Positions 1-5,913 of a DNA stretch of 6,657 nt are shown here, one piece after another. Location: positions 1-6,657 of the forward strand of contig CAZZBJ010000102.1 of the NCBI GenBank assembly GCA_964652805.1. Direction: 5' to 3'. The notes under the pieces are model-generated. The model was not told where the DNA came from. It searched no databases and saw only the letters and a list, made by a program, of their open reading frames with translations. Both the position numbers and the translations under genes were made by a program. This DNA comes from Claveliimonas sp964652805. GTDB lineage: Bacteria > Bacillota > Clostridia > Lachnospirales > Lachnospiraceae. Positions within the stretch are counted from its first letter, which is position 1, and each line of letters begins with the position of its first letter.

Positions 1-140
1 CCGATTTAAGCGGGATTATTCTAAATTATGACGAGAAATCAAAGAGGATTTACGGCGAAAAAGATAATGTAAATAAAGCGTTCGGGTGGGATGGCGCTGA
101 TGGTTTTATGTGCGCAATGGACATGGAGATACCATTTTAA
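1..140 (+). CDS. C-terminal end of an unknown mobile-element protein, 5' end outside window
   Basis: An open frame enters from the left edge (first full codon at 3) and runs 45 codons to TAA at 138-140. The visible residues are charged and hydrophilic, with a G-W-D-G-A-D-G stretch near the end and no membrane segment. I do not recognise the family. Base composition is AT-rich like the integrase downstream, so it most likely belongs to the same integrated element. The same frame continues without another stop, but also without an early start codon, to a TAG at 228-230 just before the next gene. The TAA may therefore be a nonsense mutation in a longer gene. Function cannot be assigned. Confidence 0.5.
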   Translation, partial: DLSGIILNYDEKSKRIYGEKDNVNKAFGWDGADGFMCAMDMEIPF

Positions 141-230
141 ATATCCCTGCCAGAAATCTCATTAGCTTTAGATGATGGGTGGTTCACAAGCAATAACTAT
201 AAAAACAAATATAGCGTAATGGGAGAATAG
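141..230 (+). pseudogene. Possible continuation of the upstream reading frame beyond an in-frame TAA
   Basis: Directly after the TAA at 138-140 the same frame stays open for 29 codons and ends with TAG at 228-230, one base before the ATG of the next gene at 232. The only in-frame ATG is three codons from the end, so it cannot be an independent gene. Its ending abuts the next start and overlaps its ribosome site, as a natural gene end in a compact operon would. The reading is that one longer gene (about 3-230) has been cut by a nonsense mutation, or that the TAA is the real end and this is a chance open frame. Thirty stop-free codons in AT-rich DNA are weak evidence alone. Confidence 0.3.
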
Positions 231-231
231 T

Positions 232-450
232 ATGGAGGAAGTTGAATTAAAAGAATATTACCAGATTTACACAGATTGCTGGAAGATGTTCCGAAGATTT
301 TCAAATCCATTAGATACCGATGAGTTTTGGAACAATCTAGTATCGACTTCAGATGAAATATTTAAATCGACAGAAAAAAAGGAATTTGCTAAAAAAATGA
401 TTTTGGCAACTCTTGATGAAATCGAAAACGTATTCAAGGAGAAGTATTGA
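232..450 (+). CDS. Hypothetical 72-residue acidic protein of the integrated element
   Basis: A short gene with a ribosome site (GGGAGA at 221-226) five bases before its ATG. It has 72 residues, rich in Glu, Lys and aromatic residues, with no signal peptide or membrane segment. It looks mostly helical: an aromatic-rich N-terminal part (YYQIYTDCW), then a Lys/Glu-rich C-terminal helix. It lies 33 bases upstream of the integrase on the same strand and shares its AT-rich composition, so it is probably a cargo or accessory gene of the element. The size and position would fit an excisionase or a small regulator, but it shows no obvious basic helix-turn-helix and it is acidic, so I do not assign a function. 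Confidence 0.65.
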   Translation: MEEVELKEYYQIYTDCWKMFRRFSNPLDTDEFWNNLVSTSDEIFKSTEKKEFAKKMILATLDEIENVFKEKY

Positions 451-483
451 CGAGGAATTAATCAGAGGTTTGCCGAAAATTGG

Positions 484-1758
484 ATGGAAATAATTAGAAA
501 GGAGTCGGAGCCGCTGGCCAGCGAAGGGAATTCCAGGCTCCTTTTGGAAAATATGGAAGAGCGTGAATTATTGCAGTATGCGCTTGAACATGGTATGATA
601 GATGTGTCATATGTTCAGGAACAGATTGAAATGAACAAAAGAAGAGAATTGTTAGAAAAACACCCGTATAAAATATGGGAAGGAAGGGATGGAAAGTGGT
701 ATACGCATTTCTATGATGACAACGGAAATAGGATCATAAGAAAACGAAAAACGAAGAACGAAATAGAAGATCTCGTGTGCGATTATTGGAAAGAAAAATC
801 AGAGAACCCAACAATCGAAGAAGTATTCCGAGAATGGATATCGAAAAAATTGAAATACAAAGAAATTCAAAAAGGAAGCGCAGATCGTTATGAAACTGAT
901 TTCAAAAGATTTTTTGTGGAGTCTGGTTTTTCTCAAAAGCATATAAAGCAAATTGAAGAAGATGACATTGAAGAATTTGTAAGAGTTCAAATCGTAGCAC
1001 ATGATCTAAGCGAAAAAACATTTTCTGGAATGAGAATTGTCATAAAAGGTATTTTCCAGTACGCAAAGAAAAAGAAATGGACAAAAATTTCTATTTCTGA
1101 ATTTTTCGGAGATTTGGATATTTCAAAAAACTCATTTAAGAAAACTGTTAGAGAAAGTGAGAAAGAAGTTTTGTCAGAGGACGAAGTTCCAATATTAGTG
1201 GACTACTTATCGAGAAGTGGAAGCATATGGGATTTAGGAGTGCTTCTTTCGATACAAACGGGAGTCCGTGTTGGGGAACTAGCGGCATTGAAAAAAACTG
1301 ACTTACATGGAAATATCTTAAAAATCAGGAGAACTGAGACACGAGAAAAAAACTCGGAAGGTAAAAACATTCTTTACGTAAAAGAATTTACAAAGACCGA
1401 GGCGGGAATGCGGAATATCATTTTAGCGCCGAATGGAATTAATACGATCAAAGCAATACTTGAAATCAATCCGAATGGAGAATATCTCTTTGAAAATTCT
1501 GAAGGAAAGAGAATTAGAGGGAATACATTTAATAAGCATCTTGATATTGTGTTAAAAAAATTGAACCTCAATCACAGATCCATGCACAAACTCAGGAAAA
1601 CATATTGCACAATGTTAATTAATTCAGGATGTGATGATTCTCTTGTAATGCGGCAAATGGGTCATTCTTCAATAGACACGAGCAGGAAGTATTACTACTT
1701 TTCTAACAGAAACATTGATAACCAGACTAGACAGATAGAGAAAGCGATTACAATTTAG
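484..1758 (+). CDS. int: Tyrosine recombinase (integrase) of an integrative element
   Basis: Site-specific recombinase of the phage/ICE integrase family, which joins and excises the element at its attachment site. Length is 424 residues, usual for arm-binding integrases. Residues about 60-100 resemble the AP2-like arm-type DNA-binding domain (IWEGRDGKWYTHF); 108-200 are the SAM-like core-binding domain; 228-420 the catalytic domain. Catalytic residues are all present: R262 (TGVRVGEL), K304, H368-x-x-R371 (HKLR), H394 (MGHSS) and probable nucleophile Y403, nine residues after H394. The 484 start has only a distant AGAGG (464-468). Met24 at 553 begins the part that looks family-like (MEERELLQYA) and may be the true start, also without a clear ribosome site. 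It is AT-rich, unlike genes to the right, and reads toward the 3' end of tRNA-Trp. Confidence 0.95.
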   Translation: MEIIRKESEPLASEGNSRLLLENMEERELLQYALEHGMIDVSYVQEQIEMNKRRELLEKHPYKIWEGRDGKWYTHFYDDNGNRIIRKRKTKNEIEDLVCDYWKEKSENPTIEEVFREWISKKLKYKEIQKGSADRYETDFKRFFVESGFSQKHIKQIEEDDIEEFVRVQIVAHDLSEKTFSGMRIVIKGIFQYAKKKKWTKISISEFFGDLDISKNSFKKTVRESEKEVLSEDEVPILVDYLSRSGSIWDLGVLLSIQTGVRVGELAALKKTDLHGNILKIRRTETREKNSEGKNILYVKEFTKTEAGMRNIILAPNGINTIKAILEINPNGEYLFENSEGKRIRGNTFNKHLDIVLKKLNLNHRSMHKLRKTYCTMLINSGCDDSLVMRQMGHSSIDTSRKYYYFSNRNIDNQTRQIEKAITI

Positions 1759-1779
1759 TGGTTCCCTGAGTGGTTCCCT
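1758..1779. repeat. Two direct copies of GTGGTTCCCT, likely integrase arm-type sites
   Basis: GTGGTTCCCT occurs at 1758-1767 and again at 1770-1779 with a two-base spacer (12-base period), starting in the integrase stop codon. Short direct repeats just inside an element end, between the integrase gene and the attachment site, are where arm-type sites for the integrase N-terminal domain usually lie. The repeat is seen directly; its role is inferred. TTCCC of the second copy could also pair with GGGAA at 1790-1794, but no T-tract follows. Confidence 0.55.
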
Positions 1780-1798
1780 TTTGATATTTGGGAAAAGT

Positions 1799-1837
1799 AA
1801 AAACCCCGGAAACCCAGCAAAATCAAGGCTTCCGAGG
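1799..1837 (-). terminator. Rho-independent terminator of the tRNA-Trp gene
   Basis: On the minus strand CCTCGGAA (from 1837) can pair with TTCCGGGG (to 1804) in an eight-pair stem with one G-U pair and an 18-base loop, followed at once by five T (1803-1799). It sits 12 bases past the tRNA 3' end. On the plus strand no T-tract follows, so it would not stop integrase transcription. It lies on the element side of the tRNA, so the element probably supplies or reconstitutes it. Confidence 0.6.
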
Positions 1838-1848
1838 CACTAAGAAAG

Positions 1849-1890
1849 CAGGGGATGAGAGAATCGAACTCCCGCTAAGAGTTTTGGAGA
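1849..1890. other. Probable attachment-site junction of the element in the tRNA-Trp 3' half
   Basis: Integrases of this type commonly recombine within the 3' part of a tRNA gene, leaving an intact tRNA at one end and a copy of its 3' end at the other. Here the integrase stop is 90 bases from the tRNA 3' end (1849), the AT-rich element is on that side, and the GC-rich core genes are on the other. The exact core is not visible because the second copy lies outside the window; I found no repeat of the tRNA 3' end within 1-1848. The limits given run from the tRNA 3' end to the anticodon loop and are a guess. Confidence 0.5.
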
Positions 1891-1919
1891 CTCCTGTCAT
1901 ACCATTTGACCAATCCCCT
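1849..1919 (-). tRNA. tRNA-Trp, anticodon CCA
   Basis: The reverse complement folds as a 71-base tRNA. It has a seven-pair acceptor stem (AGGGGAT with ATCCCCT), a four-pair D stem with a short seven-base loop containing GG, a five-pair anticodon stem closed by one G-U pair, loop CTCCAAA, a four-base variable loop, a five-pair T stem with one G-U pair, and T loop TTCGATT. The anticodon (plus-strand 1885-1887) is CCA, reading UGG. Discriminator G73 and the A1-U72, G2-C71 pairs match bacterial tRNA-Trp. The 3' CCA is not encoded; the DNA continues CTTT. The gene is flanked by a good promoter and a terminator. It is the apparent integration target of the neighbouring element. Confidence 0.93.
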
Positions 1920-1946
1920 GTACCTGCTCCCAATCTAAATCGGTCA

Positions 1947-1983
1947 CTAGATATTTATATCACATCCAAGTGTGTCTTGTCAA
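1947..1983 (-). promoter_or_regulatory. Promoter of tRNA-Trp
   Basis: On the minus strand a perfect -35 TTGACA (1983-1978) is followed by an 18-base spacer and -10 TATAAA (1959-1954), with TG one base upstream of the -10 (extended -10). The expected start is near 1947, giving a leader of about 27 bases before the tRNA. Bases 1984-2028 upstream are almost pure A/T apart from CCCAC at 1999-2003, as in an UP element. This is the strongest promoter in the window, as expected for a stable RNA. Confidence 0.85.
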
Positions 1984-2089
1984 TTATAAATAAAAAAACC
2001 CACAAAATTTAAAAAATTAAAAAAATTTCCCGCACTCAACCTCTCTCTGTCCCTCAATAAAATCACCAGCCGCCTCTCTTTCGTGAGAG

Positions 2090-3301
2090 CTACACCTCTA
2101 TTTCTGTGGCGCTGGCCATGTGCATCTGAGAGTAGAAGATGACCATGTCCTGCTCCCGGAGGATCATGCTCCCGTTGGGGATCAGGGTACGGCCTTTTCT
2201 CTTGACGAGGACGATGATGGATTTCCTTGAGATGTCCAGCTCCTGGATGCGCTGGCCGATCCAGGGATGGTTTTTCTGAAGCACCATCTCCTTGAGCTGG
2301 ATGCGCTCCCCCTGGTTGTTGTGGAAGGACTCGGCGCCCAGCACCATGTCGTCTCCGGCCTTCAGCATCATACTGCCCCGGGGGACGATGATCCGGTGCT
2401 CCCTCTGTATGGCGGCCACGATGACGCGGGCCGGCAGATGAAGCTGGGAGATGGTTTTTCCGGCCCATTTGTCCTGCTCTGTCAGATGAATCTGTATGAA
2501 ATGGATGGCCGCCTCCTGGCCGTACTCGCTCATTCTCTTGATGCGGGAGTATTGATCCACAAATCCTGCGGAGATGATACCTGTGGGGATGGCCACAATG
2601 CCCACGCCCAGGAAGGCGATGAAGATGCCGAACATTTTCCCCAGCACCGTGATGGGGTAAATGTCCCCGTAGCCCACAGTGAGAAGCGTGGATGCGGCCC
2701 ACCAGATCCCGGAGAAGGCGTTGGAAAACACCTCCGGCTGGGCTTCATGCTCCAGGCTGTACATGCACAGGCTGGAGGCGAACATCAGCATGAGGATGAT
2801 GAAGACCGAGGAAAAAAGCTGCTGCTTTTTGCTCACAATGACTTCCGTGATCACATTCAGGGAGTCGTAGTAGGCGTTGATGCGGAACATCCGGAAAATG
2901 CGGATGATCCGGAACATGCGGAAGGCGATGGCCCCTGCCGGGAAAAAGAAGGGAAGATACTGGGGCAGGAAGGACAAAAGATCCACGATCCCGATGAAGG
3001 AGGTCATGTACTTGAAGACAGCCCTGGGCTGTGTGCTGCCCGGATACAGATATTTTGCCGTCCAGATCCTCAGGATATAGTCCAGCAGGAACATGGCCAC
3101 AGTGGCCTGCTCTATGGCCATCAGGATGCCGCCGTAGGCAGCCCGGTACTCGTCAAAGGTGTAGATCATGCTGGTCACCAGATTGAGAATGATGCAAAAG
3201 GCGTTGAAAAAATCATAGATGCGACTGACATAGTCGTACTCTGTCCCTACCTCTATGATCTCGAAAATCCTTTTTCTCCTCTTTTCCCATGTGTCCCGCA
3301 T
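2090..3301 (-). CDS. Voltage-gated potassium channel with two C-terminal TrkA-C (RCK_C) domains
   Basis: A 403-residue membrane channel predicted to conduct K+ as a tetramer. Segments in order: S1 about 28-48, S2 57-80, S3 99-116 with D107, S4 127-141 with arginines at 128, 131, 134, 137 and 140 (every third residue, a textbook voltage sensor), S5 160-181, pore helix 194-207, selectivity filter TVGYGD at 208-213, and S6 219-247 with a glycine hinge. The cytosolic tail carries two copies of a TrkA-C fold, about 265-325 and 335-392, sharing W-x-G-x-x-I-x-x-L and P-x-GSM-x-L spacing. No Rossmann RCK_N domain precedes them. RCK_C domains of Firmicute K+ transporters can bind cyclic-di-AMP, so ligand gating is plausible. 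The start has GGGGAGG (3317-3311) nine bases upstream. It is transcribed alone, divergently from the recQ remnant. Confidence 0.93.
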   Translation of the reverse strand: MRDTWEKRRKRIFEIIEVGTEYDYVSRIYDFFNAFCIILNLVTSMIYTFDEYRAAYGGILMAIEQATVAMFLLDYILRIWTAKYLYPGSTQPRAVFKYMTSFIGIVDLLSFLPQYLPFFFPAGAIAFRMFRIIRIFRMFRINAYYDSLNVITEVIVSKKQQLFSSVFIILMLMFASSLCMYSLEHEAQPEVFSNAFSGIWWAASTLLTVGYGDIYPITVLGKMFGIFIAFLGVGIVAIPTGIISAGFVDQYSRIKRMSEYGQEAAIHFIQIHLTEQDKWAGKTISQLHLPARVIVAAIQREHRIIVPRGSMMLKAGDDMVLGAESFHNNQGERIQLKEMVLQKNHPWIGQRIQELDISRKSIIVLVKRKGRTLIPNGSMILREQDMVIFYSQMHMASATEIEV

Positions 3302-3336
3302 ATCAAATGTCCTCCCCGCATTAAGCTTTCACAGAT

Positions 3337-3365
3337 ATTGTACAATATATTCTCGTGATTGCAAA
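3337..3365 (-). promoter_or_regulatory. Probable promoter of the potassium channel gene
   Basis: Minus-strand -35 TTTGCA (3365-3360), a 17-base spacer and -10 TACAAT (3342-3337), 36 bases before the ATG. The -10 lies within the 14-base perfect palindrome ATATTGTACAATAT (3335-3348), which could be an operator. The -35 matches consensus at four of six positions. Confidence 0.55.
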
Positions 3366-3396
3366 TGAAAAAATTCCCGGCAGCGTGCACGTTCTC

Positions 3397-3425
3397 TTGT
3401 CCTTTTGGTCCTGCTGAAATATAAT
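3397..3425 (+). promoter_or_regulatory. Promoter facing the recQ remnant
   Basis: Plus-strand -35 TTGTCC (3397-3402), a 17-base spacer and consensus -10 TATAAT (3420-3425). A start near 3432 would transcribe into the recQ fragment. It stands back to back with the channel promoter, with about 30 bases between their -35 boxes. It may be a relic of the intact recQ or of a deleted gene. Confidence 0.55.
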
Positions 3426-3463
3426 GATGATGTTGGCGCCGAAAGGGTCGGCTGTACGATTTT

Positions 3464-4203
3464 ATGCAGGATTCTATTCCATTCAGCACGAAAATCCTTC
3501 TCAAGAGGGAGCTGGCAAGAGCAGGGCGTTACAAGCATATCTATGTGGCGCCGGAGCGCCTGGAGACGCCCAGGTTCCTGGATTTTGCCTGCCATGCGCA
3601 GATATCCATGATCACGGTGGATGAGGCTCACTGCATTTCCCAGTGGGGCCAGGATTTCAGGCCCGGCTATGTGCGGATCCGCTCTTTTATCCGTCAGCTT
3701 TCCCTGCGGCCTGTGGTCTTCGCCTTCACGGCCACAGCTACAGAGAAGGTCAGGCAGGATATCCTGGTTTCCCTTGAATTACAGCGCCCTATGAGACAAT
3801 GACCGGATTTGACAGGCCCCATCTCTATTTTAAAGTGCAAAGAGCCAGGGACAAGAAAGAGCGTGTGCGCCGGTATCTGACAGATCACGGCCAGGACAGC
3901 GGGATTGTCGACTGTGCCACAAGAAAGGCAGTGGATGAGCTGTATCTCTATCTGGGAAATGCCGGTTTTTCTGTGGGGAGATATCACGCCGGCATGAGCG
4001 CCGACGCCAGGAAGATGAGCCAGGAGGATTTCATATATGACCGTATCTGTGTGATCATTGCCACCAACGCCTTTGGCATGGGCATCGACAAGTCCAATGT
4101 CCGCTTGGTGCTGCACTGCCACATGCCTCAGAGCATGGAAAATTATTACCAGGAGACAGGCAGAGCGGGGCGTGACGGAGAACCCGGAGGGCGGCGGAGG
4201 TGA
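3464..4203 (+). pseudogene. recQ: recQ DNA helicase remnant, truncated at both ends and frameshifted
   Basis: ATP-dependent 3'-5' DNA helicase of recombination repair, here non-functional. Clear RecQ similarity starts near 3524 (GRYKHIYVAPERL). Recognisable parts: motif II DEAH in VDEAHCISQWGQDFRP, motif III FTATAT, motif IV region CATRKAVDEL, motif V (YHAGMS, then ATNAFGMGIDKSNVR) and motif VI (SMENYYQETGRAGRDGEP). The first RecA-like half with the Walker A is missing, and so are the zinc-binding RQC and HRDC domains after motif VI. At 3787-3789 one C has been lost from CGCCCC; reading 3464 onward stops at about 3802, while the downstream frame resumes at the equivalent of YETMTGFDR (ATG at 3799). 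The normal Y before CATRK is D. After GEPG (about 4189) the sequence switches to unrelated DNA. Family length is about 600 residues; some 235 remain. Confidence 0.9.
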
Positions 4204-4274
4204 TGAGCGAGGCTATCACTGCGGCGGTGAAAAGCGCCCGGAGCGTTTATGGGTATCCGCGTGGGAAGACCTGA
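4189..4274 (+). pseudogene. Short 3' remnant of another gene fused to the recQ fragment
   Basis: In a different frame from recQ, 4191-4274 reads A-A-E-V-M-S-E-A-I-T-A-A-V-K-S-A-R-S-V-Y-G-Y and ends in TGA at 4272-4274. It looks like the amphipathic last helix of a globular protein and, by recollection only, resembles the C-terminus of P1-family (DmpA-type) peptidases. An internal ATG at 4203 lacks a ribosome site and would give only 23 residues. I read it as the tail of a deleted gene joined to recQ at about 4189. Identity is uncertain. Confidence 0.35.
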
Positions 4275-4337
4275 TTGTGCTTCCTGCGTCAATATGATAA
4301 ACTGTAAGAAAATCAGAACAAAAGACAGGGGGATACT

Positions 4338-5822
4338 ATGCCAGTATTTGATTTCAATAACACGCCGGAGGAGTCAAAAGCTCCCCGGTGCACCTATACG
4401 ATCTTTTACGCCAGCCATTCCCAGGCAGGGCCGGAGCATCCCATGCTGGTGCTGGACAACAGTGCCGGAAAGCTGAAGCACCACTCAAACGGCGCTTTTA
4501 CCAATCCGGTCCGGAAGACGGCCTTTGAGTTTAAGACAGAGGAGGGTGCGGTCAGCGCGGATATTCTGCAGATCGATGCCCGCTTTGTAAGCCTGCTGAA
4601 GTGGCTGGGGGAGAACCACATCAACGTGCGCCTCTCCGGTGCGGTCCGGGAGGATGGCTACGCTGTGTATAAGATTCGCGAGATTGCCTTTGGAGGCGGC
4701 TCTAAGCTCTCGGCGGAGGATGGCTTCCTGCAGTTTATGATTGAGCGGCTTCTCTCCAGCGACGCACCCTCGGAGGAGGAGCCCGACGAGGACGAGGAGG
4801 AGACCGGGGACAGCATGAAGCTGACCAGCATCCAGAGCATTACGGATTTCATGAACTGTGCGGGGAGAACCCTGCCCGACAATATCCGGCTCTGGGCAAG
4901 GAGAAACCTGGCTGTGGCCCGTTCCAACGAGGTCTCTGCGGAAGAGCGGCGTCATGCCCAGCGTGCGCTCTCTATTATGATGAACATCCAGTGGAAGGGA
5001 AATTATTTTGAGTCCATCGATCCGGTGGAAGCCCGCCGCATCCTGGACGAGGAGCTCTACGGTATGGAGCAGGTGAAGCAGAGGATCATTGAGACTATTA
5101 TCCAGATCAACAGGACCCACACCCTGCCGGCCTACGGCCTGCTGCTGATCGGGCCTGCCGGGACGGGAAAATCCCAGATCGCCTATGCGGTGGCCAGGAT
5201 CTTGAAGCTGCCCTGGACTACCCTGGATATGAGCTCCATCAACGACCCGGAGCAGCTTACCGGAAGCTCCAGGATCTATGCCAATGCAAAGCCCGGGATC
5301 ATCATGGACGCTTTTTCCATGGCAGGGGAGTCCAATCTGGTGTTTATCATCAATGAGCTGGACAAGGCGGCTGCGGGGAAGGGGAACGGCAATCCGGCGG
5401 ATGTGCTCCTGACCCTTCTGGATAACCTGGGATTTACGGACAATTATATCGAGTGTATGATTCCAACCGTGGGCGTGTACCCTATCGCGACTGCCAATGA
5501 CAGGGAGCAGATCAGCGCGCCCCTCATGTCCAGGTTTGCCGTCATTGAGATACCGGACTACACCCCGGAGGAGAAGAAGGTCATATTCTCGGAATACGCC
5601 CTTCCGAAGGCGCTGAAGCGGATCGGTATGGAGAAGGAGGAGTGCAGCCTGACACAGGATGGCCTGGAGGCTGTCATCGACCTGCACAGGGACACAAGCG
5701 GTATCCGGGACCTGGAGCAGGCAGCGGAGCATATTGCCGCCAACGCCCTGTATCAGATCGAGGTGGATCATGTAAAATCCGTCACATTTGACGCCCGGAT
5801 GGTGCGAAAGCTCCTTGGATGA
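4338..5822 (+). CDS. Lon-like AAA+ ATPase without protease domain, altered Walker B
   Basis: A 494-residue cytosolic protein. Residues 1-140 form an unrecognised N-terminal domain, followed by an acidic linker (SEEEPDEDEEETGD, 145-158). From about 175 the helical region and AAA+ module follow Lon: LDEELYGMEQVK (237-247), Walker A GPAGTGKS (272-279), Walker B VFIINELDK (335-343), sensor 1 IATAND (N387), arginine finger in LMSRF (R399), sensor 2 GIRDLE (R457). The protein ends where the Lon peptidase domain should begin, so the Ser-Lys dyad is absent and it cannot be a Lon protease. Walker B reads NE, not DE: N339 replaces the usual Mg-coordinating Asp while catalytic E340 stays. It probably remodels or unfolds a partner, possibly as a hexamer. 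Ribosome site AGGGGGA is at 4327-4333; a weak -10 (TATGAT, 4293-4298) lies upstream. A terminator follows directly, so it seems monocistronic. Confidence 0.88.
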   Translation: MPVFDFNNTPEESKAPRCTYTIFYASHSQAGPEHPMLVLDNSAGKLKHHSNGAFTNPVRKTAFEFKTEEGAVSADILQIDARFVSLLKWLGENHINVRLSGAVREDGYAVYKIREIAFGGGSKLSAEDGFLQFMIERLLSSDAPSEEEPDEDEEETGDSMKLTSIQSITDFMNCAGRTLPDNIRLWARRNLAVARSNEVSAEERRHAQRALSIMMNIQWKGNYFESIDPVEARRILDEELYGMEQVKQRIIETIIQINRTHTLPAYGLLLIGPAGTGKSQIAYAVARILKLPWTTLDMSSINDPEQLTGSSRIYANAKPGIIMDAFSMAGESNLVFIINELDKAAAGKGNGNPADVLLTLLDNLGFTDNYIECMIPTVGVYPIATANDREQISAPLMSRFAVIEIPDYTPEEKKVIFSEYALPKALKRIGMEKEECSLTQDGLEAVIDLHRDTSGIRDLEQAAEHIAANALYQIEVDHVKSVTFDARMVRKLLG

Positions 5823-5844
5823 TCACGGGCAAAAAAAGAAAATG

Positions 5845-5870
5845 GTCCGGAATGAACATCCGGACTTTTC
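5845..5870 (+). terminator. Rho-independent terminator after the Lon-like ATPase gene
   Basis: A perfect seven-pair stem GTCCGGA (5845-5851) and TCCGGAC (5859-5865) with a seven-base loop, followed by TTTTC. It begins 22 bases after the ATPase stop codon. An A-rich tract upstream (5831-5842) means it could also work on the other strand. Confidence 0.85.
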
Positions 5871-5913
5871 TGTTATCCGAAAAAAGAGCCAAGAAAGGGG
5901 CGAAGGAGAAAGT

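Noticed and set aside
1788..2012. 74-residue open frame on the plus strand
   Set aside because: It runs through the tRNA-Trp gene and its promoter on the opposite strand, has no ribosome site and no protein-like pattern.
2072..2090. Hairpin CTCTC/GAGAG on the minus strand at the channel stop codon as a terminator
   Set aside because: Only a five-pair stem, and the nearest T run is about ten bases away; too weak to call. The T-rich stretch at 2013-2027 has no hairpin before it.
2267..3358. 363-residue plus-strand open frame opposite the channel gene
   Set aside because: It is the antisense shadow of the GC-rich channel gene; the His/Asp/Glu/Gly-heavy composition is typical of such shadows, and the minus strand encodes a clear channel.
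3508..3522. GAGKS read in another frame just before RecQ similarity starts, possibly the Walker A of recQ at a deletion junction
   Set aside because: The residues before it do not resemble the conserved RecQ sequence preceding Walker A, so a chance match is more likely.
4485..5771. 428-residue minus-strand open frame opposite the Lon-like gene
   Set aside because: It is a shadow of the AAA+ gene with no recognisable domain; the plus strand holds all AAA+ motifs in order.
5788..5913. Longer 128-residue version of the DUF1294 gene starting at 5788
   Set aside because: It would overlap the ATPase gene and read through its terminator; a strong ribosome site precedes the 5914 start and the family is about 86 residues long.
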